This document shows, in pieces, positions 33,473-46,618 of a stretch of 64,000 nucleotides of DNA. The DNA comes from Liolophura sinensis. Lineage: Eukaryota > Mollusca > Polyplacophora > Chitonida > Chitonidae. The stretch is from contig NC_088296.1 of assembly GCF_032854445.1 (NCBI RefSeq), forward strand, positions 13,306,706 through 13,370,705, read 5' to 3'. Position 1 is the stretch's first letter, and every line of letters starts with the position of its first letter. Below the pieces are notes generated by a model, which did not search any database, was not told the origin of the DNA, and saw only the letters and a list, made by a program, of their open reading frames with translations. The position numbers and the translations under genes were made by a program.

Positions 33473-33803
33473 GCCAAACAACGCATCACTGTAAAGAAAA
33501 CGCAGCATATACAACTAAGTGCAGTGCAAATACACACTGATGTTATAGCGAAGGGAGTCTGCATGCAAATACCTCGACTCGTAGCGTATGGAAGATCTTA
33601 TGTCTCGATTCCGGGCAATGTCACACATTATTTATACAGATGCTAGTGCATAAAGAACATTTCATTAGATGCTTGCTCTCCAAATTTGCTTGTAGGTAAG
33701 CGTGAGTTCTGGCGACCTGGCGGAGTGAACGGTAATTAAGAACTTTGTATACATTGTTACGACCCAAACTGTCTGTATTATAAAGAGATGGCTTGTTCGA
33801 AGT

Positions 33804-34509
33804 ACACGACAGTTTAGCCGCACAAAAAAGTAACCAAAACCAGCAGCTTTTATTTTACAACAATTTATTAGCTTTAACAAGAACAGCTAATAAAACTGGT
33901 ACAAATACTAAAGTACTGAAGTTTAACAAGAAAGGATAGCAGTATGTGTACAAATACTAAAGTACTTATGGTGTCAAGTCCAAACGGACGCATATATTCC
34001 ACAATATATATCACACAGGCATAAATGCTCAGAGGCAAATTCACAAAAGGGAAAATCCACAGTATAACTGAGTGTATGACGAAATATACACAAAATTCCA
34101 CAGACAGGGTCCGTGTACTAATAAGCGCTGTGTATACAAGAGCACAAATTAAACATACAAGTTCAGACTGAACAAGTGCTCGGTGGAGATAGGATATAAC
34201 AAAGCCAGAGGCTATAGAGACACCAGAATTCAGCACAAAAGGCCTACTAAAGTAATACACAGCGAAAGCATCCAACCTTTCAACAATTCTTCTTTCTCTT
34301 CGTCTCTCCGTTCTCCCCTCTTGACCTGCTTTCATAGGTCTTATATAGCCTGGTGGAATTGTCTAGAATAAGAAAATTCCTGAACACTTGATGTAAACAA
34401 ACAGGCACCGAACTGAGCGCATTCTGGAATATTCTAAGGTAGAGGCAGACAGCAGGCGCTGAACTCAGCGTATGTAAACAGTTGCAAGCTAAATTTAGAA
34501 ACTGACGGC
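33804..34509 (-). mobile_element. LTR-like repeat of about 700 bp, copy 2 (probable solo LTR)
   Basis: Same orientation as 11032-11738 and closely similar. The ends are near ACACGACAGTTTAGCCGCAC and AACTGACGGC. The minus strand has CTATATAAG and AATAAA in LTR order. Both copies lie beside paralogous genes, so they may have been duplicated with the locus or inserted separately. Confidence 0.55.
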
Positions 34510-35994
34510 AGTCGTGCACATAACAACATAAATCTAGAATGCAAAAAAAGTTCAATAATTTGAATATAGAATCAGGAAATATAAAACAGCTTAACTTCTT
34601 CGTCATTAGGATATAAACACATTTATGTAATTACAGAGAGCTCTAACATTCGCTTAGTTACAAATGAAATGTTGTAATACGTGTATGAAAGCCTTGGAGA
34701 AGACACATGTAGTATCTGTTGCTTACCTTCATGCCATAGTTGTAGACGGTACGTTCATTAACCCTTTTCTCAACATTTAACGAGATCATCTACCCGTTTG
34801 CGCACGAAATGTACACTGTGTTTTGCAAATGCATTAATGCTGTACCTTAAATGTGAAGAAAGCGCCGCATTGTGTGTAATTCTAGACCAGTTACGTCTAA
34901 AACACCTTTTTACCTAATTCTGCTCAAGCTGTGGAGCCAGGAGGCGTGTGATTTGCTATTCTATTTTAGATGAACACTTAGACTTTTCCTTATGTAATTT
35001 CTCTCTACGCTGTACGGTTCACTTATATTGAGAATGTTTGGCAAATGTATTGTAAATATTCTATACGTAATGCATTGCACTGATGGCAAAAAGAACAAAA
35101 ATATGAATTAAGCAATAACTAAACATGAACTAGAACAAACTGAAAATATGTCATATTAATATTTTTTAATAAACCTTATGACGCAATTATTATTAAATAT
35201 GTTTCCATGGAGAATTAATTGCCTTTTGTAGACTTGTCAATTTGGAAAGTTGATTATTCAGTTCGTACTAATGTGTACAAAAACTTTTGATATTATGGCA
35301 CTGCTGTATTAACAATATTATTTATAAAACCTGTTCATAAATCTTATGTTTGTGTATAATTCAGTGACGGTCTTTCATTTTCTGTAGCAATATTATCCAT
35401 AGTCTGTAATAATTCTAAAGTTTGTATATACATGTAGTTCAGTTAGCTTACATTTTTATTACTATTTTAATTTTCTGTGTTTGACTCGCACAGAATTTTG
35501 TATCACATTGAATGAACCCAAGGTTTCGCAATGAATAAAATACTATTTCTGTTTTTACTTTTTCACAGCTGGTACATGGCTTTGTATAAACCTATGTAAG
35601 TAACACGGAATATTACACTGTTTCATCTTGCTTGGAAGATCTTTGCAAATAGCTTAAAATGATGTTACACAGGGAATCTAAGTTGAGGAAAAATAGCGTT
35701 ATATTTTTTTATACCAGACGAGAAATATATTAAAGATAGATCATTGCACATTTTATGCTGTTTTGGCGTGTAATTGTCACGTGTGAAATAATTGATAGTA
35801 GTTTCATTTAAAGGTCATTTTTCGTTTTTATTTCATATAATTTTCTCCTCATACCTTGTTATAAGGTCTTATTCTAACGTCGCTGTAAAAACCAGTCCTG
35901 CAATCAACCAGTTTAAAAAATCCGAGGCCATATAAAGGACAAAGTAGCATAGCGTGCGACTAGGTCACGATGCAAAGAGGTTCCATCCACTTCA

Positions 35995-36178
35995 CTTCAT
36001 TCGTCTCAGTGAAGCAGCACTAAATAAGCAGCACTAAATAAAAGAGCGGTGGAAATCCGTCCTACATCAAGGAGGCACATTACACGTACATGCACCCTAA
36101 GGATTCCTTCGTCGTCATGTGACTGAAAAATTGTTGAGCACGACGTTAAACCCCAAGCACCCACTCACTCACTCAAGT
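35995..36178 (+). mobile_element. Short dispersed repeat, SINE-like, copy
   Basis: Runs from GTCTCAGTGAAGCAGCACTAA to CACCCACTCACTCACTC, and contains GTGGAAATCCGTCCTACATC. A second copy lies at 39440-39605. The first copy has a small internal duplication of AAATAAGCAGCACT. Confidence 0.7.
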
Positions 36179-36209
36179 ATATATATACCCTAAACTGTCC
36201 GAGCTGGCA

Positions 36210-36290
36210 GGAGAAAAGAGGTTTTGTCCCTTGTAGGAGAAAAGAGGTTTTGTCCCTTTTAGGAGAAAAGAGGTTTTGTCCCTTGTACAG
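36210..36290. repeat. 27-bp tandem repeat, three units
   Basis: GGAGAAAAGAGGTTTTGTCC followed by CTTGTA or CTTTTA, three times. Confidence 0.9.
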
Positions 36291-36395
36291 ATTATGGACA
36301 TTTAATATTAATTCGTTAGAAACTATATACAGTAGTAAGTGCTTGATATATTTACACAGACGGAGAGAGTGGCTAACGTGTGCAGGATAGCATTC

Positions 36396-36474
36396 ATGAC
36401 CCTAACAACTCGCTGGGGACAGATCCTGACTTTAACATGTATCCACATGGTACTTATGTCTACATTCGTGACAG
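36396..36474 (+). CDS. Orphan signal-peptide exon (first exon of a lost or partial paralog)
   Basis: ATG at 36396 gives MTLTTRWGQILTLTCIHMVL and ends ACAG before GTGAGT: 26 codons plus one base. The usual start position three codons upstream reads ATA, so it uses or would use a downstream ATG. No EGF exon follows before the next first exon at 38892. It may be an alternative first exon of gene C or a relic. Confidence 0.5.
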
Positions 36475-37059
36475 GTGAGTCTGCATAATTTGCCAATATG
36501 GCTGTTGATGAGCGAAACTTATGCGGGATGAAGAATTAAAGGAGATTCGTATCCTTTACAAAGCGTTTTCCGCTTAATAGATTAATTACGTGAGCGAAGT
36601 AACAAGTGCAACAAATCAGGTCAAGTGCCGAAAAATAAGTTTTATTTGCAATGCTCATGTTCTTCCAGTTCTGTAATACTTGACCAGGGGTGTGTCTGAG
36701 TTATATGTTATGCAAACAATGGCCGAAAGTTACCAGATTTTCTCTCTAGGTTCCACTGCCTGTTTCTTAGCTTCGCTATTGGACTACTGCTCTCGACACT
36801 TAGACTCCTTCATCAAGAGTTTTTAAAGGGGGTGACAGATAATTTACTTAGCTTTTTGACAACAGATACAGACAGCACTTTAGGGCTTGCTCTTATAGAA
36901 CTGACATAATGAAACGAAATCGACACAGTGAGGTTGTTGGAGGTTAGAACGTCCAAATGGATTCTAGCAGCAGGAAGTCTCACATATTTTGAGGGCAAGC
37001 CGTAGTGTTAGTTCATCGGCGGCTCGGACAAAATTTAGGCGGAAGAGAAAAAAATGGAA

Positions 37060-37650
37060 AAAAAAAAAAAAAAACAAAACAAGAAAACCAGATGATAAAT
37101 TCGATTCATGTGTTTAAGTTATTGAGGTTTAAAGCTGGAGTCAATAATTCTTTCACTGATAACACATTTGTCTTGTTTATTGGACAAGAAAATTTGACAC
37201 ATCACTATGGAAACCACAGACCTCCAGCCTGCTTCTGGCGTAGACATGTTTGCGGGAGTTACTGTATTGCATTGTCCTAATGCGGTGCAAAACGTAATGC
37301 ACATGACATACACAAAAATGATGTTTATTTAATCGTCTCTGGAATGTTGAAATGTCTTTCCACCCGAACAGTGACTTGGATCCACCAGAATAAATGCGTA
37401 AGAGGTCAGTCATGTAAACCAACTTGCTTCGCTTGTGGGCACTCAGTAAGAACCGCAAATGGGCATGTCACTCTCCCTGCGGGTAGTCAGTAAGACCTGT
37501 GTAGGAGGTCAGTCATGTAAACAAGTTACTCGCCCGGCGGGGAGTCAGTAAGACCTGGAATGTACAGGCCATATTCATGTAACATGAAGAGAATGTCCAG
37601 CATTCAAAACTATGTGATGACGTAGTTGTGCAAACATACTAGCAGGTTAA
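37060..37650. other. Duplicated intergenic block, left member
   Basis: Corresponds to 51380-51880, for example GGAGGTCAGTCATGTAAACA near 37400-37520 and 51730. No gene seen. Confidence 0.6.
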
Positions 37651-37715
37651 CATGCTATTCTGTCGTGTATACATGAAGATCTGTATGCGTAAAAGCAACC
37701 ATTCATTCGATGTCA

Positions 37716-38240
37716 TAAGAACACATGTAGGATAACCGATGTTATAGGAACACATGTAGGAGATCTGATGATATAGGCACACATGTAGGAGATCCGATGT
37801 CAAGATAGCACGTGTAGGACAACCGATGTTATAGGAACACATGTGGGAGATCTGATGATATAGGCACACATGTAGGAGATCCGATGTCAAGATAACACGT
37901 GTAGGACAACCGATGTTATAGGAACACATGTGGGAGATCCAATGTCATGGGAAACTTGTAGGACAACCAGTGGCACGGGAACACATGTAGGGCATCCGAT
38001 GTCATGCGAGCAAATGTAGGTCTACCCATGATATGGGAACACGTGGGAGATCCGATGTCAAGGGAACACATGTAGGACAAGCGATGCCACATGGAAGACA
38101 TCCGATGTCATGGGAATACATGTAGGACAAGCGATGCCATGGGAACATATGTAGGACATCTAATGTCATGGGAACACATGTAGGATAACCGATGTCTTGG
38201 AAACACATGTAGGACATCCGGTGCAATTAGAGCACATGTA
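37716..38240. repeat. 29-30-bp minisatellite, array 1
   Basis: Unit close to GGAACACATGTAGGAGATCC GATGTCATA. About 18 diverged units. The same unit type occurs at 51895-52239 and 60065-60790. No unique spacers, so not CRISPR. Confidence 0.9.
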
Positions 38241-38687
38241 TATACTCTAGGTCAACAGCTACGCTATGCTATTAAGATACACACAGCCACCTCAGATATA
38301 TACGCATGGAATACAGGGCTGAATATAATAAAGTAACGCTCTACTGCTTTTGAGCTGGTCCACCCAAAAAGCAAACGAACAGTGGATTAGCCATACCATT
38401 CAGTCTTAGGCTTAGACTGTGTAGAGCAAGAAAGCTGATTTCCGTCATTTCCCTATCGACTCTTTGCATGTATTAGAATGAATTTGAATCAGTAGCCTAT
38501 TACATATCCTCAGCATAACAGCTATTATTACTACGGCCACCGCTGTCAAGTGAAATTAGTTCTGTTATTAACCAGTTCTTGATCGCATTTGTCATCAAAA
38601 CGATAAACCAATAAATCATATAAATAGATCACAAAAGAGCGTGAATCGCGTCGCCTAGTAATTGTCATTCCAACAAGGAAGTAAAGT

Positions 38688-38738
38688 ACATACATACATA
38701 CATACATACATACATACATGCAGACATGCATACATACA
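38688..38738. repeat. (TACA)n microsatellite
   Basis: ACATACATACATACATACAT repeats with a few GCAG interruptions. Confidence 0.9.
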
Positions 38739-38891
38739 CGATCTAGCCTCGTGGTTTACAATATAACTTTTTAGAGTGAGGAGCAAGGTGAGGCTGTAAA
38801 AATGTAGAACTTCAATCTCTATGCATCTAAATACAGTGACTCGTGTATTTTAATTTTACACAAACGGAGTACACAGTTTAAGGTGTGAAGT

Positions 38892-38979
38892 ATGACATTC
38901 CCTACCCTAGCCACACGCGGAGGTGAGATCCTGACTTTAGCGGGATTAACATTTGTACTGACAACCACATTCGTCACAG
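38892..38979 (+). CDS. Gene C exon 1, signal peptide
   Basis: ATG at 38892 (MTFPTLATRGGEILTLAGLT), then FVLTTTFVT, ending CACAG before GTAAGT: 29 codons plus one base. Nearly identical to gene D exon 1 at 61473. It is preceded by the conserved TTTACACAAACGG block. Confidence 0.75.
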
Positions 38980-39249
38980 GTAAGTCTGGATAATTGGCCG
39001 ACATGGCTCCAAATGTTTGCCTCAATTATTGATCTATATCGTTGCTTGAATGGCTTAATGCTGGTTATCGTCAGACAAAGTTTTCTGCTCCGCCATTATT
39101 TATACCTGGGTAGTATATCCAATGGGTGCAGTTCGACACATACACAGTTATGTAGTCAGATGTCCTTGCAAGCATGCATTGAAGATGAGCTTGTCTTACA
39201 ATGTGCGCGTATAGCTGGAGATAAGAGCTACCCGAGTCAATGCGACTAA

Positions 39250-40600
39250 GCGTTATAAATCAATCGACGTGATCACAATCATTTTAGGATTTTGTTATAA
39301 GGTCCCTTAATCTTTGCATATTTTTGGTTCAGTGCCGGGGTTGAAAATATTTCCTATATAGCTACATAAAGGGGATAGTGCAACGACTGGTTGACCCGTA
39401 TCAGTATAATGGCTCGGGCGGGGCAGCTTACTTACCTTCGGTAAGTCGTCTCAGTGAAGCAGCACTAAATAAAAGAGCGGTGGAAATCCGTCCTGCAACA
39501 AGGAGGCACATTACACGTACATGCTCCCTAACGATTCCTTCGTCGTCATATGACTGAAAAATTGTTGAGTACGACGTTAAACCCGAAGCACTCACTCACT
39601 CACTCCTCTATAGCTAACCCAATACTCTAGATTCATTGTGTTCTATTTTGCCCCAGATCTATATTTACGTTGTTTGATGATGTGTGAGAGCCATTTGCAA
39701 CTGTGTTACGTAGTCTCTGTCTGACTGCTTGAATAGTAAAAATAATTTTTTCTCCCTTCCAGAGATTTAATATTTCAGCTGCTGTGTACTGTAAATTAAA
39801 ATCTTTACCACTTCCTCAATGATATCTTGAGAAAAATGTGTTAAAATTTCAACTTCCATAACCAAAAGCCAAGCTCTGTAAGAACATTTAAATTTTGACT
39901 TAGGTCAGAAATTCATTTGTGAAATCAGCCACCTGCCAGGCTTAGATTTCCGTTGTTTTATGAACTGTAATTGTCTTTTTTACCCGTGTACACGTGTACA
40001 GGTAGTCTATATTTAGTTGCTTGATTAGCTAAGAATTACTTTTCTCTATCCTTCCAAATACTTTAAACACAAGCTGCTGTGTATGTGGAAAAATCTGAGT
40101 AGAACAAATCACAGTAACTTCTTGACCAAACTTCTTGGCAAACTTTTCAATATGTTAGCAATATGTCTACATGGCCGAATGGGGAAAATCTACTAACTTT
40201 GGTGAGTTACTGACAAACTTTTCCACGTCAGACATCTACATTTTCCGATCACATTGGTGCTAGGCAATTGTCGTTCAACAAACTATAGACTGTGCAAACG
40301 GTCACATGAACGACCAATTTTGTCACAAAGGCCCCCAAAACAGCGAAGGTGGAAATCTCCGCAGAAACAGTATACATGTACATGACCGCACTGATTCTGG
40401 GTTATGTATTTGTAATGTTTATTTCTGCATGGACCAATAGCTTATTCTCGGCAGTATATAATTTTCACACATTGTAGTGTAGAGTATACAATGAATAACA
40501 TTGTGTATGGAAAAAGCTAACACGCTCAATACGGACAATTTTGATTTCTCTATTTCTACCATCTTCGCCGTAGGAGGGGTTTTGGCCTCACCGTCCCCAG
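39250..40600. other. Gene C intron 1
   Basis: Holds the short dispersed repeat at 39440-39605. The segment 40060-40420 is homologous to 62050-62380 of gene D. No exon seen. Confidence 0.55.
39440..39605 (+). mobile_element. Short dispersed repeat, SINE-like, copy
   Basis: Same family as 35995-36178, ending CACTCACTCACTCACTC. It lies in intron 1 of gene C. Confidence 0.7.
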
Positions 40601-40660
40601 TTACTGAGAAGCCAGAATTGTACACATTTTAACCCAGATGTGACTGACTTATGTTATTAG

Positions 40661-40807
40661 ATGTTGGTGCTGAGCAATGTGGGCCAAACTCAGTGTGTGG
40701 TTATGGAACTAGGTGTGACACCAATGTGGCTGAGTGTGTATGTTTGTCTGAAAATGGCAACCTGATGGAGTGGGAGGGCCATCCTTTCTCTGTTACTTAC
40801 TGTTTGG
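40661..40807 (+). CDS. Gene C exon 2, EGF-like module a (147 nt)
   Basis: Core GAEQCGPNSVCGYGTRCDTN, then ECVCLSENGN and YCLG. The acceptor is TTATTAG and the donor GTAAGT, phase 1-1. Six cysteines in EGF order. Confidence 0.82.
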
Positions 40808-41234
40808 GTAAGTGGAAGATTTACACTATCGATGAAATACACAACAACCCAGAAGTACGAGAATACACCACTCTTACATAAGTTGCACTTGTGTTACAAC
40901 AGCTTTGATGGTGTACTTTAAATACCATTGCTTAAGGCCAAGCAGATGCATCTGACATCGTACGGTTATCATACCCTGATAATGGTGTATGTGAAAATGC
41001 ATGTACGATAAGGCAGATTACGTGTATGTGGAAACATAAAGTGCCACCTCATTGTAAACTGGCCAATCACCTAGGAGAGCTTGAGAAAGCCACAAATTTG
41101 TCACATATGTGGAAATGATTTATTTTCTTTTTCAATATTAGATCGTGTCTGAAGCAATTATTAAATAGCAGATGTATATGTCACAAATATTGAAAAAGTA
41201 TATGATGTGTGTTAGAATGAAATGATGATTTTAT

Positions 41235-41298
41235 ATATTTATTTATTTGATTGGTGTTTTACTCAAATATTTTACTGATACGACGGCGGGCGGCATAA
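41235..41298 (-). repeat. SINE tail fragment
   Basis: ATTTATTTGATTGGTGTTTT and ACGACGGCGGGCGGCATAAT match the reverse complement of the SINE tail. Confidence 0.6.
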
Positions 41299-41610
41299 TT
41301 TTGGAAATAAACCCGACAAAGCGTTGGCCTTAAGAAAACAATCGACGGTTTCCACCCAGATAAATACATTGGTTATACAGATAGAAAAAACTTGTGTAAT
41401 AGTTCTAGGCGTTGAAATATACACCACATTATAAAATGAATGTCCAAAATCACAGATTTATATACTATAACGCTTTAGTGTAATGTACGTTGAGGCGCCC
41501 AAGTGAGGGATCCAGTCTCACTGTCATTGTCCGAAGGATCAGAAATTACACAAAGCACATTTGTTTGCATGTTTGTAGTGATGGTCAGCATTGATTAACT
41601 ATGTCCTCAG

Positions 41611-41754
41611 GTGAGGGAGTTACGGAATGCGGAGATAAGCTATGTGGTTACAGAGCAGAATGTAACACGGGCAGGAGTGGGTGTAGATGCTCATTCAGCC
41701 TTGGTGAACTAAGAGAAAAGAAAGGAACATCTCCGTCCCTGTGGTGTTGTATGG
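41611..41754 (+). CDS. Gene C exon 3, EGF-like module b (144 nt)
   Basis: GVTECGDKLCGYRAECNTGR, then CRCSFSLGEL and WCCMG. The acceptor is TCCTCAG and the donor GTAAGT, phase 1-1. It has one cysteine more than module a, just before the last. Confidence 0.82.
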
Positions 41755-41879
41755 GTAAGTTAAAGTACATTAGACGTGTGAAATTGCCAGGGACTCCAGA
41801 TAAGCAAACACATGAATACCCACATATGTATTGCATACACTTCATACGGCATTTGTACTACTGGTTTTGTACCAAATAG

Positions 41880-44480
41880 GGGAACAGTTTAAGCAGTTTT
41901 TGTAGAGTACATGTAGTACTGTTTATGTCTTGTAATATATAGATGTACGAACACACCCTTAAATTGGAGGATACTTGATTTATAACCGAGTCATATCATT
42001 TCACAATTAATTCTGGGTAAAAAGTGGTGTACGAGTTCACTACAGAATAGCAGTAGGAGATACTTTTGCAGATAGCATGACGCCATATTGTCCGCACCAG
42101 GCCAGAATTAAGAAACCTGGATAACAACACTACTTAGAGAGCTCATTCAGCAAAGTATTACGTATCAACCAGTTGATTATTAGCATAATTTTCTTATACC
42201 TTGGAAGTGCAGATTAGACACAATTGCGTGTTTTGATTGTCATAGTGCCATAATTCTTATACACTGTCACGGTCCCTAGCATTGCTTACTGTGGGAGTGA
42301 ACAGTCAGATCAAATTAAGCAATGCGAACCGCATACAGTATATGTTATTGTTGGTGTTTGTGAGACAGATGTCGCCTGTTCCGCCATTACTTACACCTGG
42401 GTAATATACCCGATATATGTAATTCAACACATACTCAGTTACGTAGTGAGATGTCTTTGCAGGAATACATGAAAAAAGTGATTAACACACAGTGTGCGCG
42501 TACAGCTTATGGTTATAACTACCCGAGTCAAGGATACCAAGATTTATAAATTACCTGATGTGATCATAATCACTGAGTGCAATTAATACTACCATAAAAT
42601 CTACAAAACATTTCCGTTTTCTTGACTGCTAGTGCACTGGGCTCCGAATACGTCATTTCGCTGTCAAGTTGTTACAGAAATACTGTCACTACCAGAATAT
42701 GTTCTGACAGAAAAAAAAAACACGATGTCTTCAGATATTTGACGCGGTGGTAACAAAAACAACCCAGACATGGTTGAATAAAATTGTTTAAACAATTGGC
42801 ATACTTTTCTGCAATGTAGTTATAACATCAGAATGATAATCAGTTCCACAGGAATTTAAAACGCTTCAACGCAGCAGTCATTTAACATCATCGGCAGATG
42901 CTTCTACAACCATTGCTGGCTCTTTTATGTTCCATGACAATGTTTTAACCCCTAGTGAGTACCTTTCCCCATTCAATCACACAAGCTCATGTCACCGTGC
43001 CGGCCGATAGTTCTACATGTAGCAGTTTGCAGGAAGCACGATGCTTAGTTAAAAGGCTAAGTATTTCATTAATGAACATTTCCATTTCGCGCAGTTCCAG
43101 CTAAGATTGTTTTTTTTTTTTATTGTATCTAATTGTATACTCAAGAAAATGGATCGACGACTGTTAAGATATCAAAATGGATAAAACTCTGAATTTCCAT
43201 ATTTCGTAGAACACAAAACTATATTAAAATTCAATTACAAAGAAATTAATTTAGAGCATATGTGCTTGATCAAGAAACAATTTTTCAGGAAATCATGCCG
43301 TCCTTAATTCCACGCTGTGTCTAGTGGTCACAATAGAAGAATGTTGCACGTAAGGTTAGGCCTGATGGGAAACTACTGTGACTGTGTACGGCCCCATGTA
43401 GGAAATCTTTCAGGGAACCTTGCAGCCAGGATGGGCAATAATTATAAAGGTTATGGACCCACCCTCTTGTGAGGAGACCGAGGTGTGACAAAAAAGGCAT
43501 GCAAAGTGCCATGTTAAGCTAAAGGAATACACGAATTTCTAAATGCTTATGGATTACCACAACGTCGCCAATATTTCAACTTGTTTGCCTATTGCACTAT
43601 TGTCTATTGTAAAACAGAGAGAGGTTCGGAATCATTTCAAAGAACCAAACCAGAGTTAAAATTTGAAAACCACATTATTTAAAAAAAAAACATGTCTCTA
43701 AAACTGCAAAACACTAGAAGTGGGTTTATAAGGCGTTTAATGTAAAATGTGAACTATAATTGATCATATACATCTCACCGGCCCGCAACAAATACAGCGT
43801 CAACACAGACACCGGTTTGTGTCGAACTACTTGGCCTCTTTAAATCTAGTCCAAAAAATAGACATTCCCATACCAGTGGTACACCAAATAATGGCGTTTC
43901 AGGTGAATAACCTCAAGGCTAATCACAAACCACCCAAGAAATAGAAAGCATATACAGTATAAAATGAAAATTAATTCACCCTTACAGAAGCAGTCAACGG
44001 TTTTCAGTGAAGTTGGAAAGACGCAAAAAGAGTTTCAGGCGAATGAATAAAATCAGTATCGAAATCGTATGCCATGCCAGTTTATAAGCTGCCTATAATC
44101 AGAATATGTATGTCAGCTGCGTTTCATTGCAACTGTTCATATATCAAACGTGGCAGTCTAATTCGTCACGATGAATATACTTGTCTTAACATCCGGGTTC
44201 AGCAGAATTAGATGTATCATGAGTATAGGAATTATTAGCCGTGACAAAATAAGCGATATGTAAATTAAAAAGGAAGAAACCAATTTATTTTCCAAAATAA
44301 TGCTGACAATAATGGAGTATTTAGGAAAACAAGAAAAATGTAATCAGACATCAGCTTTTAACCAGATATTTCTGATACCTTGCTGATAGTAACCGATACT
44401 AACTACTTGTATATACACATATAACGTTGAGGACTGTGATGACACGATTACACAACTCTAAATGTAAGTTTCATTTCGTG
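41880..44480. other. Gene C intron, no exon recognised
   Basis: AT-rich. I searched for the 126-nt EGF exon of gene A and did not find it here. Confidence 0.5.
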
Positions 44481-44487
44481 TTTGCAG

Positions 44488-44556
44488 GTAACGTTACCTC
44501 TATCGCATTAAGCTCAATAACCCCTGTTGCCACAAACGGAGAGCACTCAGCCTAAT
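44488..44556 (+). pseudogene. Gene C stalk exon with in-frame stop
   Basis: The acceptor GTTTGCAG precedes GT AAC GTT and the donor is GTAAAC. It is 69 nt, phase 1-1, the same length as gene A exon 6. It encodes a Thr/Ser-rich stretch (GNVTSIALSSITPVATNGEH) but has TAA at 44553-44555, one codon before the donor. Either the exon is skipped, the product is soluble, or the gene is dying. Confidence 0.4.
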
Positions 44557-44599
44557 GTAAACCCACTGATTTGGTACAAGTGTAGTCTGTATGTTAGTG

Positions 44600-46600
44600 A
44601 TAAATGCAGGGGCTCCACTACAACCACAGCCACGGGATATATATGGCCACAAAGTTAACCTTACGCGTCAGTTCCTCTGACAAATATTTGGTGACAGCAC
44701 TACAGTTCTTCAAAAACATTCTGTTTAAACATCTTTAAATCAAAAAAAAAATATAAAATTATCTGATCGGCATGTCATCCATTGTTGTTAAATTTTTCTT
44801 GGTTGACCTTTTAAAATCTTGCCTACAACTAGTCTTATCGATTTACTGATTTCGTGTAATGTGTTAACCAGAATAAAACCATAACTGAGGCAGATTGGCA
44901 GGAGGCCTATTTCACTGGTCAGATACGACACATCCCTGTCGTCTTTACCGTGGTATAATTGTATGCGGACGATGAGCAAAAATGGAACAACGTAACATAT
45001 GGCATGTGTTATTGTACACGTACATGTTCACAGTATTTTATTAATACAACGGGAATCAGTTATCGAGTGGTGTAAGTATCCGCCTCGAAATACAGGGATC
45101 AAACCCACGGGCCGGTCAGACCAAAGACTATTGAAATGCTACTTGTTGCTGCCTCGCTTGGTTTATATCAAATGGCTGTGAGAATGCGATAGAACAGATA
45201 AGGTTTAATGGAAGCATTTTGTGCCAAAATTTTAAAACGCTGAGATGTGACCTCTGTCTTTACTATCTACAACAAAATGGCAACCTTCATACGGACGCAA
45301 AAAGCACTTCTCAACATTACAGTAGTGAGGTTATGTTTCTTTGTCATACGTTTGGACGTGTTTACGCTTGTTTTTCTGCAGGATAGTTGATTGTCTATAC
45401 AAGTGATAATGCCTAGTCGTGGGGTGTTATTGTTGCTGTTCAGAATTGAAAGCCTTTTGCTCAATTGAAGGCGTATAATGTGTCTGTGAATGTGTAGAGA
45501 AAACTCAGGAATGGTTACGTGTAGTCCTTGAGTAGGTACGTGGCTTTAGTGAGACAGAAGACCATGGGCACTTTCCTGCTATAAGGCAATACAGGCCTGG
45601 GACAAGAAATAGGGCTAATTGTGATGTTTAACATTGTGATTTTACCAGACCTCAGCTAACAGAAGTAAGGCTAATAGCTAAGTTAAGAGCTGAACTGTAA
45701 TAACAGAAACTGTACCATTGGTGGGGCTCACAAGAGGAATGAAAATATTAGTGCAACCTAAAATCTATATCTGTGCCTTCAAATCGTCACAATACAACTT
45801 ACACGGATTTTATTTAATTTGCTGAAAAGTGTATCAGGAGTTTTATCCAGATTCCAACATAAAACTTCCCAAAAAAAAAAAAAATGTATGAAAGGGCGCA
45901 TCCAAACAGCACACACTTAACATGCCATTTCCAGCCCATCTGCAAGGTGCATGTATCAGGAGTACACTTGTCTCCTAAACACTCTTCAGGGCTCTTCAGC
46001 TACAAGTTGAAAACATTAGATTATTTCACAGCTTTAGTATTTAATAGTAATAATTACATTTTTAACTGGTATTGTTTATTTAATGTGTTGACAACGCAAT
46101 ATTTTCATTATTTCTTGACCACTGACGTCTTATCAATCGCAATTAACATCACTGCATTTTTACATTCTCATGCTGAAGCCATGGTGTTAAGGACATGTAA
46201 GTTCCCTTTGTTTCAGCATTTAACGAGTGAAAAAAATTAACGGGGAGCTACTTCAGGGGTTTCACACTGTCGCCGCTCATCTGGATTTTCTCTGTATGCT
46301 GTACGTCTTAACTATATTAATTTCATGCCCTATCAATAACTTGACATTTATGTCAAGGGGTAAAGTTTAAAATGGCGTTGGCATTTTTTCATTGTTGCTC
46401 TAACGTAGTGTTGGAAAGACTCTGGGAAGAGTCTTCTTGACAAACAGCTCACGTACGGACGGAAAAGATTCACAATCTCCTATATATAGAGAGACGGCAT
46501 AGAAAGGAAACAGTTAAATGGGAAATAATCAAGAAACATAAAATGAAATGCTATGGAATCGTAAGTAACAAAATATAAATAAAAAATATAAAAATCACAT
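44600..46600. other. Gene C intron, transmembrane exon not found
   Basis: No helix-coding exon like those at 336 or 32656 is visible. Intron segments near 46110-46200 resemble those near 1800 and 34890. Confidence 0.45.
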
Positions 46601-46618
46601 GATTTATTTTTGTCGCAG

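Larger units (their letters stand above)
34510..36390. other. Spacer between gene B and the next first exon
   Basis: AT-rich, without a recognised exon. It contains one short dispersed repeat (35995-36178) and a 27-bp triplicate (36210-36290). The short segment 35569-35595 resembles one at 12172-12198 and might be a relic. Confidence 0.5.

Noticed and set aside
35569-35595. 27-nt exon-like segment (acceptor TTTCACAG, donor GTAAGT)
   Set aside because: A similar segment lies at 12172-12198 before another first exon, but its splice signals are poor there and the size is too small to trust.
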